A stretch of 64,000 nucleotides of DNA, from the NCBI GenBank assembly GCA_003116995.1, contig BDSL01000014.1, positions 1,240,001 through 1,304,000 of the forward strand, read 5' to 3'. Below the pieces are notes generated by a model. It ran no database searches, had not been told where the DNA came from, and saw only the letters and a list, made by a program, of their open reading frames with translations. Source of the DNA: Yamagishiella unicocca (Eukaryota; Chlorophyta; Chlorophyceae; Chlamydomonadales; Volvocaceae). The position numbers and the translations under genes were made by a program. Positions 44,046-57,000 of this stretch are shown here, piece by piece; position 1 is the stretch's first letter; each line of letters begins with the position of its first letter.

Positions 44046-45649
44046 CCCCCCTCGCCCGCAGCCACCGTCAGCCCGGCGCTACCCTCGCCGCAGCCGCCGT
44101 CGTTCGAGCCGCCCAGCCCAGCGCCGCCCTCGCCGCAGCTGCCGTGGTCCGAGCCGCCCAGCCCGGCGCCGCCCTCGCCGCAGCCGCCTTCGTTCGAGCC
44201 GCCCAGCCCGGCGCCGCCCTTGCCGCAGCTGCCGTCGCTCGAGCCACCCAGCCCGGCGCCGCCCTCGCCGCAGCCGCCATCGCCCGAGCCGCTCAGCCCG
44301 GCGCCACCCTCGCCGCAGCCGCAGCCGCCATCGCCCGAGCCACCCAGCCTGGTGCCGCCCTCGCCACAGCCGCTTTCGCCGATCCCCCAAGCCGGCGCCA
44401 ACCTCGCCGCAGCCGCCATCGCCCGAGCCGCCCAGCCTGGCGCCGCCCTTGCCGCAGCTGCCGTCGCCCGAGCCGCCCAGCCCGGCGCCGCCCTCGCCGC
44501 AGCTGCCGACGCTCAAGCCACCCAGCCCGGCGCCGCCCTCGCCGCAGCCGCCGTCGCCCGAGCCGCCCAGCCCGGCGCCGCCCTCGCCGCAGCTGCTGTC
44601 GCCCGAGCCGCCAAGCCCGGCGCCGCCCTCGCCGCAGCTGCCGTCGCCCGAGCCGCCCGGCCCGGCTCCGCCTTGGCCGCAGCCACCGTCAGCCCGGCGC
44701 TACCCTCGCCGCAGCCGCCGTCGTTCGAGCCGCCCAGCCCAGCGCCGCCCTCGCCGCAGCTGCCGTGGTCCGAGCCGCCCAGCCCGGCGCCGCCCTCGCC
44801 GCAGCCGCCTTCGTTCGAGCCGCCCAGCCCGGCGCCGCCCTTGCCGCAGCTGCCGTCGCTCGAGCCACCCAGCCCGGCGCCGCCCTCGCCGCAGCCGCCA
44901 TCGCCCGAGCCGCTCAGCCCGGCGCCACCCTCGCCGCAGCCGCAGCCGCCATCGCCCGAGCCACCCAGCCTGGTGCCGCCCTCGCCACAGCCGCTTTCGC
45001 CGATCCCCCAAGCCGGCGCCAACCTCGCCGCAGCTGCCGTCGCCCGAGCCGCCCAGCCCGGCGCCGCCCTCGCCGCAGCTGCTGTCGCCCGAGCCGCCAA
45101 GCCCGGCGCCGCCCTCGCCGCAGCTGCCGTCGCCCGAGCCGCCCAGCCCGGCGCCGCCTTCGCCGCAGCAACCGTCAGCCCGGCGCTACCCTCGCCGCAG
45201 CCGCCTTCGTTCGAGCCGCCCAGCCCGGCGCCGCCCTCGCCGCAGCTGCCGTCGCCCGAGCCGCCCAGCCCGGCGCCGCCCTCGTCACAGCCGCCATCGC
45301 CCGAGCCGCCGACCGGCGCCGCCCTCGCCGCAGCTGCCGTCGCCCGAGCCGCCCAGCCCGGCGCTACCCTCGCCGCAGCCGCCGTCGCCCGAGCCGCCCA
45401 GCCCGGCGCCGCCCTCACCGCAGCCACCGTCGCCCGAGCCGCCCAGCCCGGCGCCGCCCTCGCCGCAGCTGCCGTCGCCCGAGCCGCCCAGCCCGGCGCC
45501 ACCCTCGTCACAGACGCAATCGCCCGAGCCGTCGTCGCCCGAGCCACCCAGCCCGGCGCCGCCCTCACCGCAGCCGCCGCCGCCCGAGCCGCTCAGCCCG
45601 GCGCCACCCTCACCGCAGCCGCCATTACCCGACCCACCCAGCCTGGCGC

Positions 45650-46245
45650 CGGGCCCCGCCGCAGCCACCGTCGCCCGGCGCCGCCCTCGCCGCAGCCGCC
45701 ATCGCCCGAGGCCCCAAGCAGGCGGCGCTCTTGCCGCAGCCGCCATCGCCCGAGCCGCCCAGCCCGGCGCCGCCCTCGCCGCAGCTGCCGTCGTCCAGCC
45801 GCCAAGCCCGGCGCAGCCGCCAAGCCCGGCGCCGCCCTCGCCGCAGCTGCCGTCGCCCGAGCCGCCCAGCCCGGCGCCGCCCTCGCCGGCAGCTGCCGTC
45901 GCCCCGAGCCGGCCCCAGCCCCGGCGCCGCCCTCGCCGCAGCTGCCGTCGCCCCGAGCCGCCCAGCCCGGCGCCGCCCTCGCCGGCAGCTGCCGTCGCCC
46001 CGAGCCGCCGGCGCCAGCCCGGCGCCGCCCGTCGCCGGCAGCTGCCGTCGCCCCGGCCCCCCGCCCGCGCCGCCCTCGCAGCCGCCCAGCCCGCCGCCGG
46101 CGCCGCCCTCGCCGCCGCGCGCCGTCGCCCGAGCCGCCCAGCCCCGGCGCCGCCTCTCGCCGCCAGCCCACCCGCCCAGCCGCGCGCCCCCAGCCGCCCC
46201 GCCCGCCCGCCCTTCGCCGAGCCGCCCCAGCCCGGCCGCCGCCCT
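45650..46245. other. Segment with dense single-base indels (poor consensus suspected)
   Basis: Units here show many one-base gains and losses (for example cgccccgagccggccccagc instead of cgcccgagccgcccagc), unlike the near-identical units on either side. Frame content here is unreliable. Confidence 0.7.
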
Positions 46246-47519
46246 TGCCGCAGCTGCCGTCGCTCGAGCCACCCAGCCCGGCGCCGCCCTCGCCGCAGCC
46301 GCCATCGCCCGAGCCGCTCAGCCCGGCGCCACCCTCGCCGCAGCCGCAGCCGCCATCGCCCGAGCCACCCAGCCTGGTGCCGCCCTCGCCACAGCCGCTT
46401 TCGCCGATCCCCCAAGCCGGCGCCAACCTCGCCGCAGCCGCCATCGCCCGAGCCGCCCAGCCTGGCGCCGCCCTTGCCGCAGCTGCCGTCGCCCGAGCCG
46501 CCCAGCCCGGCGCCGCCCTCGCCGCAGCTGCCGACGCTCAAGCCACCCAGCCCGGCGCCGCCCTCGCCGCAGCCGCCGTCGCCCGAGCCGCCCAGCCCGG
46601 CGCCGCCCTCGCCGCAGCTGCTGTCGCCCGAGCCGCCCAGCCCGGCGCCGCCCTCGCCGCAGCTGCCGTCGCCCGAGCCGCCCAGCCCGGCGCCGCCTTC
46701 GCCGCAGCAACCGTCAGCCCGGCGCTACCCTCGCCGCAGCCGCCTTCGTTCGAGCCGCCCAGCCCGGCGCCGCCCGAGCCGCAGCTGCCGTCGCCCGAGC
46801 CGCCCAGCCCGGCGCCGCCCTCGTCACAGCCGCCATCGCCCGAGCCGCCGACCGGCGCCGCCCTCGCCGCAGCTGCCGTCGCCCGAGCCGCCCAGCCCGG
46901 CGCCGCCCTCGCCGCAGCTGCCGTCGCCCGAGCCGCCCAGCCCGGCGCCGCCCTCGCCGCAGCTGCCGTCGCCCGAGCCGCCCAGCCCGGCGCCGCCCTC
47001 GCCGCAGCTGCCGTCGCCCGAGCCGCCCGGCCCGGCTCCGCCTTGGCCGCAGCCACCGTCAGCCCGGCGCTACCCTCGCCGCAGCCGCCGTCGTTCGAGC
47101 CGCCCAGCCCAGCGCCGCCCGAGCCGCAGCTGCCGTGGTCCGAGCCGCCCAGCCCGGCGCCGCCCTCGCCGCAGCCGCCTTCGTTCGAGCCGCCCAGCCC
47201 GGCGCCGCCCTTGCCGCAGCTGCCGTCGCTCGAGCCACCCAGCCCGGCGCCGCCCTCGCCGCAGCCGCCATCGCCCGAGCCGCTCAGCCCGGCGCCACCC
47301 TCGCCGCAGCCGCAGCCGCCATCGCCCGAGCCACCCAGCCTGGTGCCGCCCTCGCCACAGCCGCTTTCGCCGATCCCCCAAGCCGGCGCCAACCTCGCCG
47401 CAGCCGCCATCGCCCGAGCCGCCCAGCCTGGCGCCGCCCTTGCCGCAGCTGCCGTCGCCCGAGCCGCCCAGCCCGGCGCCGCCCTCGCCGCAGCTGCCGA
47501 CGCTCAAGCCACCCAGCCC

Positions 47520-48262
47520 GGCGCCGCCCCTCGCCCGCAGCCGCCGTCCCCGAGCCGCCCAGCCCGGCGTCGCCCGCCGCAGCTCCGCCCCCGCCAGCCC
47601 GGCGCCGCCCTCGCCGCAGCTGCGTCGCCGAGCCGCCCCAGGCCCGGCGCCCGCGCCTGCCGGCAGCAGCCCGCCCGAGCCTCCAGCCCCGAGCCGCCTA
47701 CCCTCGCCGCAGCGCCGTCGTTCGAGCCGCCCAGCCCAGCGCCGCCCTCGCCGCAGCTGCCGTGGTCCGAGCCGCCCAGGCCCGGCGCCGCCCTCGCGCA
47801 GCCGCCTTCGTTCGAGCCGCCCAGCCCGGCGCCGCCCTTGCCGCAGCTGCCGTCGCTCGAGCCACCCAGCCCGGCGCCGCCCTCGCCGCAGCCGCCATCG
47901 CCCGAGCCGCTCAGCCCGGCGCCACCCTCGCCGCAGCCGCAGCCGCCATCGCCCGAGCCACCCAGCCTGGTGCCGCCCTCGCCACCAGCCGCTTTCGCCG
48001 ATCCCCCAAGCCGCGCCACCCTCGCCGCAGCCGCCATCGGCCGAGCCGCCCAGCCTGGCGCCCCCTTGCCGCAGCTGCCGTCGCCCGGAGCCGCCCAGCC
48101 CGGCGCCGCCCTCGCCGCAGCTGCCGACGCTCAAGCCACCCAGCCCGGCGCCGCCCTCGCCGCAGCCGCCGTCGCCGAGCCGCCCAGCCCGGCCGCCCTC
48201 GCCGCGCCTTCGCCGACAAGCGGCCCGCTCCCCAGCCGCCCAGCCCCGGCGCCGCCTTCGCC
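47520..48262. other. Second segment with dense single-base indels
   Basis: Same signature as the earlier segment: irregular indels (cgccgcccctcgcccgcagc, gccgcccaggcccggcgcc) confined to about 740 bp between clean copies. Confidence 0.7.
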
Positions 48263-48360
48263 GCAGCAACCGTCAGCCCGGCGCTACCCTCGCCGCAGCC
48301 GCCTTCGTTCGAGCCGCCCAGCCCGGCGCCGCCGAGCCGCAGCTGCCGTCGCCCGAGCCG

Positions 48361-51020
48361 CCCAGCCCGGCGCCGCCCTCGTCACAGCCGCCATCGCCCG
48401 AGCCGCCGACCGGCGCCGCCCTCGCCGCAGCTGCCGTCGCCCGAGCCGCCCAGCCCGGCGCCGCCCTCGCCGCAGCTGCCGTCGCCCGAGCCGCCCAGCC
48501 CGGCGCCGCCCTCGCCGCAGCTGCCGTCGCCCGAGCCGCCCAGCCCGGCGCCGCCCTCGCCGCAGCTGCCGTCGCCCGAGCCGCCCGGCCCGGCGCCGCC
48601 TTGGCCGCAGCCACCGTCAGCCCGGCGCTACCCTCGCCGCAGCCGCCGTCGTTCGAGCCGCCCAGCCCAGCGCCGCCCTCGCCGCAGCTGCCGTGGTCCG
48701 AGCCGCCCAGCCCGGCGCCGCCCTTGCCGCAGCTGCCGTCGCTCGAGCCACCCAGCCCGGCGCCGCCCTCGCCGCAGCCGCCATCGCCCGAGCCGCTCAG
48801 CCCGGCGCAACCCTCGCCGCAGCCGCCGTCGCCCGAGCCGCCCAGCCCGGCGCCGCCCTCGCCGCAGCTGCCGTCGCCCGAGCCGCCCAGCCCGGCGCCG
48901 CCCTGGCCGCAGCTGCCGTCGCCCGAGCCGCCCAGCCCGGCGCCGCCCTCGCCGCAGCTGCCGTCGACCGAGCCGCCCAGCCCGGCGCCGCCCTCGCCGC
49001 AGCTGCCGACGCTCATGCTATTCAGCCCGGCGCTACCCTCGCCGCAGCCGCCGTCGCCCGAGCCGCCCAGCCCGGCGCCGCCCTCGCCGCAGCTGCCGTC
49101 GCCCGAGCCGCCCAGCCCGGCGCCGCCCTCGCCGCAGCTGCCGTCGCCCAAGCCGCCCAGCCCGGCGCCGCCCTCGCCGCAGCTGCCGTCGCCCGAGCCG
49201 CCCAGCCCGGCGCCGCCCTCGCCGCAGCCGCCATCGCCCGAGGCCCCAAGCAGGCGGCGCTCTTGCCGCAGCCGCCATCGCCCGAGCACCCAGCCCGGCG
49301 CCGCCCTCGCCGCAGCTGCCGTCGTCCAAGCCGCCCAGCCCGGCGCCGCCCTCGCCGCAGCTGCCGTCGCCCGAGCCGCCCAGCCCGGCGCCGCCCTCGC
49401 CGCAGCTGCCGTCGCCCGAGCCGCCCAGCCCGGCGCCGCCCTCACCGCAGCCGCCGTCGCCCGAGCCGCCCAGCCTGGCGCCGCCCTGGCCGCAGCCACC
49501 ATCGCCCGAGCCACCCAGCCTGGTGCCGCCATCGCCACAGCCACTCGCCCGATCCCCCAAGCCGGCGCCAACCTCGCCGAAGCTGCCAGCGCCCGAGCCG
49601 CCCAGCCTGGCGCCGCCCTTGCCGCAGCTGCCGTCGCCCGAGCCGCCCAGCCCGGCGCCGCCCTCGCCGCAGCTGACGTCGCCCGAGCCACCCAGCCCGG
49701 CGCCGCCCTCGTCACAGCCGCCATCGCCCGAGCCGCCGACCGGCGCCGCCCTCGCCGCAGCTGCCGTCGCCCGAGCCGCCCAGCCCGGCGCCGCCCTCGC
49801 CGCAGCTGCCGTCGCCCGAGCCGCCCAGCCCGGCGCCGCCCTCGCCGCAGCTGCCGTCGCCCGAGCCGCCCAGCCCGGCGCCGCCCTCGCCGCAGCTGCC
49901 GTCGCCCGAGCCGCCCGGCCCGGCGCCGCCTTGGCCGCAGCCACCGTCAGCCCGGCGCTACCCTCGCCGCAGCCGCCGTCGTTCGAGCCGCCCAGCCCAG
50001 CGCCGCCCTCGCCGCAGCTGCCGTGGTCCGAGCCGCCCAGCCCGGCGCCGCCCTTGCCGCAGCTGCCGTCGCTCGAGCCACCCAGCCCGGCGCCGCCCTC
50101 GCCGCAGCCGCCATCGCCCGAGCCGCTCAGCCCGGCGCAACCCTCGCCGCAGCCGCCGTCGCCCGAGCCGCCCAGCCCGGCGCCGCCCTCGCCGCAGCTG
50201 CCGTCGCCCGAGCCGCCCAGCCCGGCGCCGCCCTGGCCGCAGCTGCCGTCGCCCGAGCCGCCCAGCCCGGCGCCGCCCTCGCCGCAGCTGCCGTCGACCG
50301 AGCCGCCCAGCCCGGCGCCGCCCTCGCCGCAGCTGCCGACGCTCATGCTATTCAGCCCGGCGCTACCCTCGCCGCAGCCGCCGTCGCCCGAGCCGCCCAG
50401 CCCGGCGCCGCCCTCGCCGCAGCTGCCGTCGCCCGAGCCGCCCAGCCCGGCGCCGCCCTCGCCGCAGCTGCCGTCGCCCAAGCCGCCCAGCCCGGCGCCG
50501 CCCTCGCCGCAGCTGCCGTCGCCCGAGCCGCCCAGCCCGGCGCCGCCCTCGCCGCAGCCGCCATCGCCCGAGGCCCCAAGCAGGCGGCGCTCTTGCCGCA
50601 GCCGCCATCGCCCGAGCACCCAGCCCGGCGCCGCCCTCGCCGCAGCTGCCGTCGTCCAAGCCGCCCAGCCCGGCGCCGCCCTCGCCGCAGCTGCCGTCGC
50701 CCGAGCCGCCCAGCCCGGCGCCGCCCTCGCCGCAGCTGCCGTCGCCCGAGCCGCCCAGCCCGGCGCCGCCCTCACCGCAGCCGCCGTCGCCCGAGCCGCC
50801 CAGCCTGGCGCCGCCCTGGCCGCAGCCACCATCGCCCGAGCCACCCAGCCTGGTGCCGCCATCGCCACAGCCACTCGCCCGATCCCCCAAGCCGGCGCCA
50901 ACCTCGCCGAAGCTGCCAGCGCCCGAGCCGCCCAGCCTGGCGCCGCCCTTGCCGCAGCTGCCGTCGCCCGAGCCGCCCAGCCCGGCGCCGCCCTCGCCGC
51001 AGCTGACGTCGCCCGAGCCA
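48361..51020. repeat. 1330-bp tandem duplication within the array
   Basis: 48361-49690 and 49691-51020 carry the same succession of variant units (including gctcatgctattcagcccgg at about 49012 and 50342) at a constant offset of 1330 bp. Confidence 0.85.
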
Positions 51021-51083
51021 CCCAGCCCGGCGCCGCCCTCGCCGCAGCCGCCGTCGCCCGAGCCGCCCAGCCCGGCGCCGCCC

Positions 51084-54058
51084 TCACCGCAGCTGCCGTC
51101 GCCCGGGCCGCCCATCCCGGCGCCTCCTTCGCCGCAGCCGCCATGCATCGCCCGAGCCGCTCAGCCCGGCGCCACCCTCGCCGCAGCCGCAGCCGCCATC
51201 GCCCGAGCCACCCAGCCTGGTGCCGCCCTCGCCACAGCCGCTTTCGCCGATCCCCCAAGCCGGCGCCAACCTCGCCGCAGCCGCCATCGCCCGAGCCGCC
51301 CAGCCTGGCGCCGCCCTTGCCGCAGCTGCCGTCGCCCGAGCCGCCCAGCCCGGCGCCGCCCTCGCCGCAGCTGCCGACGCTCAAGCCACCCAGCCCGGCG
51401 CCGCCCTCGCCGCAGCCGCCGTCGCCCGAGCCGCCCAGCCCGGCGCCGCCCTCGCCGCAGCTGCTGTCGCCCGAGCCGCCAAGCCCGGCGCCGCCCTCGC
51501 CGCAGCTGCCGTCGCCCGAGCCGCCCAGCCCGGCGCCGCCTTCGCCGCAGCAACCGTCAGCCCGGCGCTACCCTCGCCGCAGCCGCCTTCGTTCGAGCCG
51601 CCCAGCCCGGCGCCGCCCGAGCCGCAGCTGCCGTCGCCCGAGCCGCCCAGCCCGGCGCCGCCCTCGTCACAGCCGCCATCGCCCGAGCCGCCGACCGGCG
51701 CCGCCCTCGCCGCAGCTGCCGTCGCCCGAGCCGCCCAGCCCGGCGCCACCCTCGCCGCAGCTGCCGTCGCCCGAGCCGCCCAGCTCGGCGCCGCCCTCGC
51801 CGCAGCTGCCGTCGCCCGAGCCGCCCAGCCCGGCGCCGCCCTCGCCGCAGCTGCCGTCGCCCGAGCCGCCCGGCCCGGCGCCGCCTTGGCCGCAGCCACC
51901 GTCAGCCCGGCGCTACCCTCGCCGCAGCCGCCGTCGTTCGAGCCGCCCAGCCCAGCGCCGCCCTCGCCGCAGCTGCCGTGGTCCGAGCCGCCCAGCCCGG
52001 CGCCGCCCTTGCCGCAGCTGCCGTCGCTCGAGCCACCCAGCCCGGCGCCGCCCTCGCCGCAGCCGCCATCGCCCGAGCCGCTCAGCCCGGCGCAACCCTT
52101 GCCGCAGCCGCCGTCGCCCGAGCCGCCCAGCCCGGCGCCGCCCTCGCCGCAGCTGCCGTCGCCCGAACCGCCCAGCCCGGCGCCGCCCTGGCCGTAGCTG
52201 CCGTCGCCCGAGCCGCCCAGCCCGGCGCCGCCCTCACCGCAGCTGCCGTCGCCCGAGCCGCCCAGCCCGGCGCCGCCCTGGCCGCAGCTGCCGTCGCCCG
52301 AGCCGCCCAGCCCGGCGCCGCCCTCGCCGCAGCTGCCGTCGCCCGAGCCGCCCAGCCCGGCGCCGCCCTCGCCGCAGCTGCCGTCGCCCGAGCCGCCCAG
52401 CCCGGCGCCGCCCTCGCCGCAGCCGCCATCGCCCGAGGCCCCAAGCAGGCGGCGCTCTTGCCGCAGCCGCCATCGCCCGAGCCGCCCAGCCCGGCGCCGC
52501 CCTCGCCGCAGCTGCCGTCGTCCAAGCCGCCCAGCCCGGCGCCGCCCTCGCCGCAGCTGCCGTCGCCCGAGCCGCCCAGCCCGGCGCCGACCTCGCCGCA
52601 GCTGCCGTCGCCCGAGCAGCCCAGCCCGGCGCCGCCCTCACCGCAGCCGCCGTCGCCCGAGCCGCCCAGCCTGGCGCCGCCCTGGCCGCAGACACCATCG
52701 CCCGAGCCACCCAGCCTGGTGCCGCCCTCGCCACAGCCGCCATCGCCCGATCCCCCAAGCCGGCGCCAACCTCGCCGAAGCTGCCAGCGCCCGAGCCGCC
52801 CAGCCTGGCGCCGCCCTTGCCTCAGCTGCCGTCGCCCGAGCCGCCCAGCCCGGCGCCGCCCTCGCCGCAGCTGCCGTCGCCCGAGCCACCCAGCCCGGCG
52901 CCGCCCTCGCCGCAGCCGCCGTCGCCCGAGCCGCCCAGCCCGGCGCCGCCCTCACCGCAGCTGCCGTCGCCCGGGCCGCCCATCCCGGCGCCTCCTTCGC
53001 CGCAGCCGCCATGCATCGCCCGAGCCGCTCAGCCCGGCGCCACCCTCGCCGCAGCCGCAGCCGCCATCGCCCGAGCCACCCAGCCTGGTGCCGCCCTCGC
53101 CACAGCCGCTTTCGCCGATCCCCCAAGCCGGCGCCAACCTCGCCGCAGCCGCCATCGCCCGAGCCGCCCAGCCTGGCGCCGCCCTTGCCGCAGCTGCCGT
53201 CGCCCGAGCCGCCCAGCCCGGCGCCGCCCTCGCCGCAGCTGCCGACGCTCAAGCCACCCAGCCCGGCGCCGCCCTCGCCGCAGCCGCCGTCGCCCGAGCC
53301 GCCCAGCCCGGCGCCGCCCTCGCCGCAGCTGCTGTCGCCCGAGCCGCCAAGCCCGGCGCCGCCCTCGCCGCAGCTGCCGTCGCCCGAGCCGCCCAGCCCG
53401 GCGCCGCCTTCGCCGCAGCAACCGTCAGCCCGGCGCTACCCTCGCCGCAGCCGCCTTCGTTCGAGCCGCCCAGCCCGGCGCCGCCCGAGCCGCAGCTGCC
53501 GTCGCCCGAGCCGCCCAGCCCGGCGCCGCCCTCGTCACAGCCGCCATCGCCCGAGCCGCCGACCGGCGCCGCCCTCGCCGCAGCTGCCGTCGCCCGAGCC
53601 GCCCAGCCCGGCGCCGCCCTCGCCGCAGCTGCCGTCGCCCGAGCCGCCCAGCCCGGCGCCGCCCTCGCCGCAGCTGCCGTCGCCCGAGCCGCCCAGCCCG
53701 GCGCCGCCCTCGCCGCAGCTGCCGTCGCCCGAGCCGCCCGGCCCGGCGCCGCCTTGGCCGCAGCCACCGTCAGCCCGGCGCTACCCTCGCCGCAGCCGCC
53801 GTCGTTCGAGCCGCCCAGCCCAGCGCCGCCCTCGCCGCAGCTGCCGTGGTCCGAGCCGCCCAGCCCGGCGCCGCCCTTGCCGCAGCTGCCGTCGCTCGAG
53901 CCACCCAGCCCGGCGCCGCCCTCGCCGCAGCCGCCATCGCCCGAGCCGCTCAGCCCGGCGCAACCCTCGCCGCAGCCGCCGTCGCCCGAGCCGCCCAGCC
54001 CGGCGCCGCCCTCGCCGCAGCTGCCGTCGCCCGAGCCGCCCAGCCCGGCGCCGCCCTG
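51084..54058. repeat. 1868-bp spaced duplication within the array
   Basis: Variant units at 51084-52190 recur at 52952-54058 at a constant 1868-bp offset, including the atgcatcgcccgagccgctc unit and the -13 and -2 variants. The copies differ at a few bases, for example tag at 52194 where the other copy has cag. Confidence 0.8.
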
Positions 54059-57000
54059 GCCGCAGCTGCCGTCGCCCGAGCCGCCCAGCCCGGCGCCGCC
54101 CTCGCCGCAGCTGCCGTCGACCGAGCCGCCTAGCCCGGCGCCGCCCTCGCCGCAGCTGCCGACGCTCAAGCTATTCAGCCCGGCGCTACCCTCGCCGCAG
54201 CCGCCGTCGCCCGAGCCGCCCAGCCCGGCGCCGCCCTCGCCGCAGCTGCCGTCGCCCGAGCCGCCCAGCCCGGCGCCGCCCTCGCCGCAGCTGCCGTCGC
54301 CCAAGCCGCCCAGCCCGGCGCCGCCCTCGCCGCAGCTGCCGTCGCCCGAGCCGCCCAGCCCGGCGCCGCCCTCGCCGCAGCCGCCATCGCCCGAGGCCCC
54401 AAGCAGGCGGCGCTCTTGCCGCAGCCGCCATCGCCCGAGCACCCAGCCCGGCGCCGCCCTCGCCGCAGCTGCCGTCGTCCAAGCCGCCCAGCCCGGCGCC
54501 GCCCTCGCCGCAGCTGCCGTCGCCCGAGCCGCCCAGCCCGGCGCCGCCCTCGCCGCAGCTGCCGTCGCCCGAGCCGCCCAGCCCGGCGCCGCCCTCACCG
54601 CAGCTGCCGTCGCCCGAGCCGCCCAGCCCGGCGCCGCCCTCGCCGCAGCTGCCGTCGTCCAAGCCGCCCAGCCCGGCGCCGCCCTCGCCGCAGCTGCCGT
54701 CGCCCGAGCCGCCCAGCCCGGCGCCGCCCTCGCCGCAGCTGCCGTGGTCCGAGCCGCCCAGCCCGGCGCCGCCCTCGCCGCAGCTGCCGACGCCCGAGCC
54801 GCCCAGCCCGGCGCCGCCCTGGCCGCAGCTGGCGTCGCCCGAGCCGCCCAGCCCAGCGCAACCCTCGCCGCAGCCGCCGTCGCCCGAGCCGCCGACCGGC
54901 GCCGCTTTTGCCGCAGCTGCCGTCGCCCGAGCGGCCCAGCCCGGCGCCGCCCTCGCCGCAGCCACCGTCAGCCCGGCGCTACCCTCGCCGCAGCCGCCTT
55001 CGTTCGAGCCGCCCAGCCCGGCGCCGCCCTGGCCGCAGCTGCCGACGCTCAAGCCACCCAGCCCGGCGCCGCCCTCGCCGCAGCCGCCGTCGCCCGAGCC
55101 GCCCAGCCCGGCGCCGCCCTCGCCGCAGCTGCTGTCGCCCGAGCCGCCAAGCCCGGCGCCGCCCTCGCCGCAGCTGCCGTCGCCCGAGCCGCCCAGCCCG
55201 GCGCCGCCTTCGCCGCAGCAACCGTCAGCCCGGCGCTACCCTCGCCGCAGCCGCCTTCGTTCGAGCCGCCCAGCCCGGCGCCGCCCGAGCCGCAGCTGCC
55301 GTCGCCCGAGCCGCCCAGCCCGGCGCCGCCCTCGTCACAGCCGCCATCGCCCGAGCCGCCGACCGGCGCCGCCCTCGCCGCAGCTGCCGTCGCCCGAGCC
55401 GCCCGGCCCGGCGCCGCCTTGGCCGCAGCCACCGTCAGCCCGGCGCTACCCTCGCCGCAGCCGCCGTCGTTCGAGCCGCCCAGCCCAGCGCCGCCCTCGC
55501 CGCAGCTGCCGTGGTCCGAGCCGCCCAGCCCGGCGCCGCCCTTGCCGCAGCTGCCGTCGCTCGAGCCACCCAGCCCGGCGCCGCCCTCGCCGCAGCCGCC
55601 ATCGCCACCGCCGCTCAGCCCGGCGCAACCCTCGCCGCAGCCGCAGCAGCCATCGCCCGAGCCACCCAGCCTGGTGCCGCCCTCGCCTTAGCCGCCATCG
55701 CCCGATACCCCAAGCCCGCGCCAACCTCGCCGCAGCTGCCATCGCCCGAGCCGCCCAGCCTGGCGCCGCCCTTGCCGCAGCTGCCGTCGCCCGAGCCGCC
55801 CAGCCCGGCGCCGCCCTCGCCGCAGCTGCCGACGCTCAAGCCATTCAGCCCGGCGCCGCCTCGCCGCAGCCGCCGTCGCCCGAGCCGCCCAGCCCGGCGC
55901 CGCCCTCGCCGCAGCTGCCGTCGCCCGAACCGCCCAGCCCGGCGCCGCCCTGGCCGTAGCTGCCGTCGCCCGAGCCGCCCAGCCCGGCGCCGCCCTGGCC
56001 GCAGCTGCCGTCGCCCGAGCCGCCCAGCCCGGCGCCGCCCTCGCCGCAGCTGCCGTCGACCGAGCCGCCCAGCCCGGCGCCGCCCTCGCCGCAGCTGCCG
56101 ACGCTCAAGCTATTCAGCCCGGCGCCGCCCTCGCCGCAGCTGCCGTCGCCCGAGCCGCCCAGCCCGGCGCCGCCCTGGCCGTAGCTGCCGTCGCCCGAGC
56201 CGCCCAGCCCGGCGCCGCCCTGGCCGCAGCTGGCGTCGCCCGAGCCGCCCAGCCCAGCGCAACCCTCGCCGCAGCCGCCGTCGCCCGAGCCGCCGACCGG
56301 CGCCGCTTTTGCCGCAGCTGCCGTCGCCCGAGCGGCCCAGCCCGGCGCCGCCCTCGCCGCAGCCACCGTCAGCCCGGCGCTACCCTTGCCGCAGCCGCCT
56401 TCGTTCGAGCCGCCCAGCCCGGCGCCGCCCTTGCCGCAGCTGCCGTCGCTCGAGCCACCCAGCCCGGCGCCGCCCTCGCCGCAGCTGCCGTCGCCCGAAC
56501 CGCCCAGCCCGGCGCCGCCCTGGCCGTAGCTGCCGTCGCCCGAGCCGCCCAGCCCGGCGCCGCCCTGGCCGTAGCTGCCGTCGCCCGAGCCGCCCAGCCC
56601 GGCGCCGCCCTGGCCGCAGCTGCCGTCGCCCGAGCCGCCCAGCCCGGCGCCGCCCTCGCCGCAGCTGCCGTCGACCGAGCCGCCCAGCCCGGCGTCGCCC
56701 TCGCCGCAGCTGCCGACGCTCAAGCTATTCAGCCCGGCGCCGCCCTCGCCGCAGCCGCCGTCGCCCGAGCCGCCCAGCCCGGCGCCGCCCTCGCCGCAGC
56801 TGCCGTCGCCCGAACCGCCCAGCCCGGCGCCGCCCTGGCCGTAGCTGCCGTCGCCCGAGCCGCCCAGCCCGGCGCCGCCCTGGCCGCAGCTGCCGTCGCC
56901 CGAGCCGCCCAGCCCAGCGCAACCCTCGCCGCAGCCGCCGTCGCCCGAGCCGCCGACCGGCGCCGCTTTTGCCGCAGCTGCCGTCGCCCGAGCGGCCCAG

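Noticed and set aside
40245..55691. Four enormous plus-strand frames (1612 to 4596 codons) as separate genes
   Set aside because: They overlap each other in different frames of the same 45-bp repeat and cross segments of doubtful consensus. At most one could be real, and none has a recognisable non-repeat domain or proven start.
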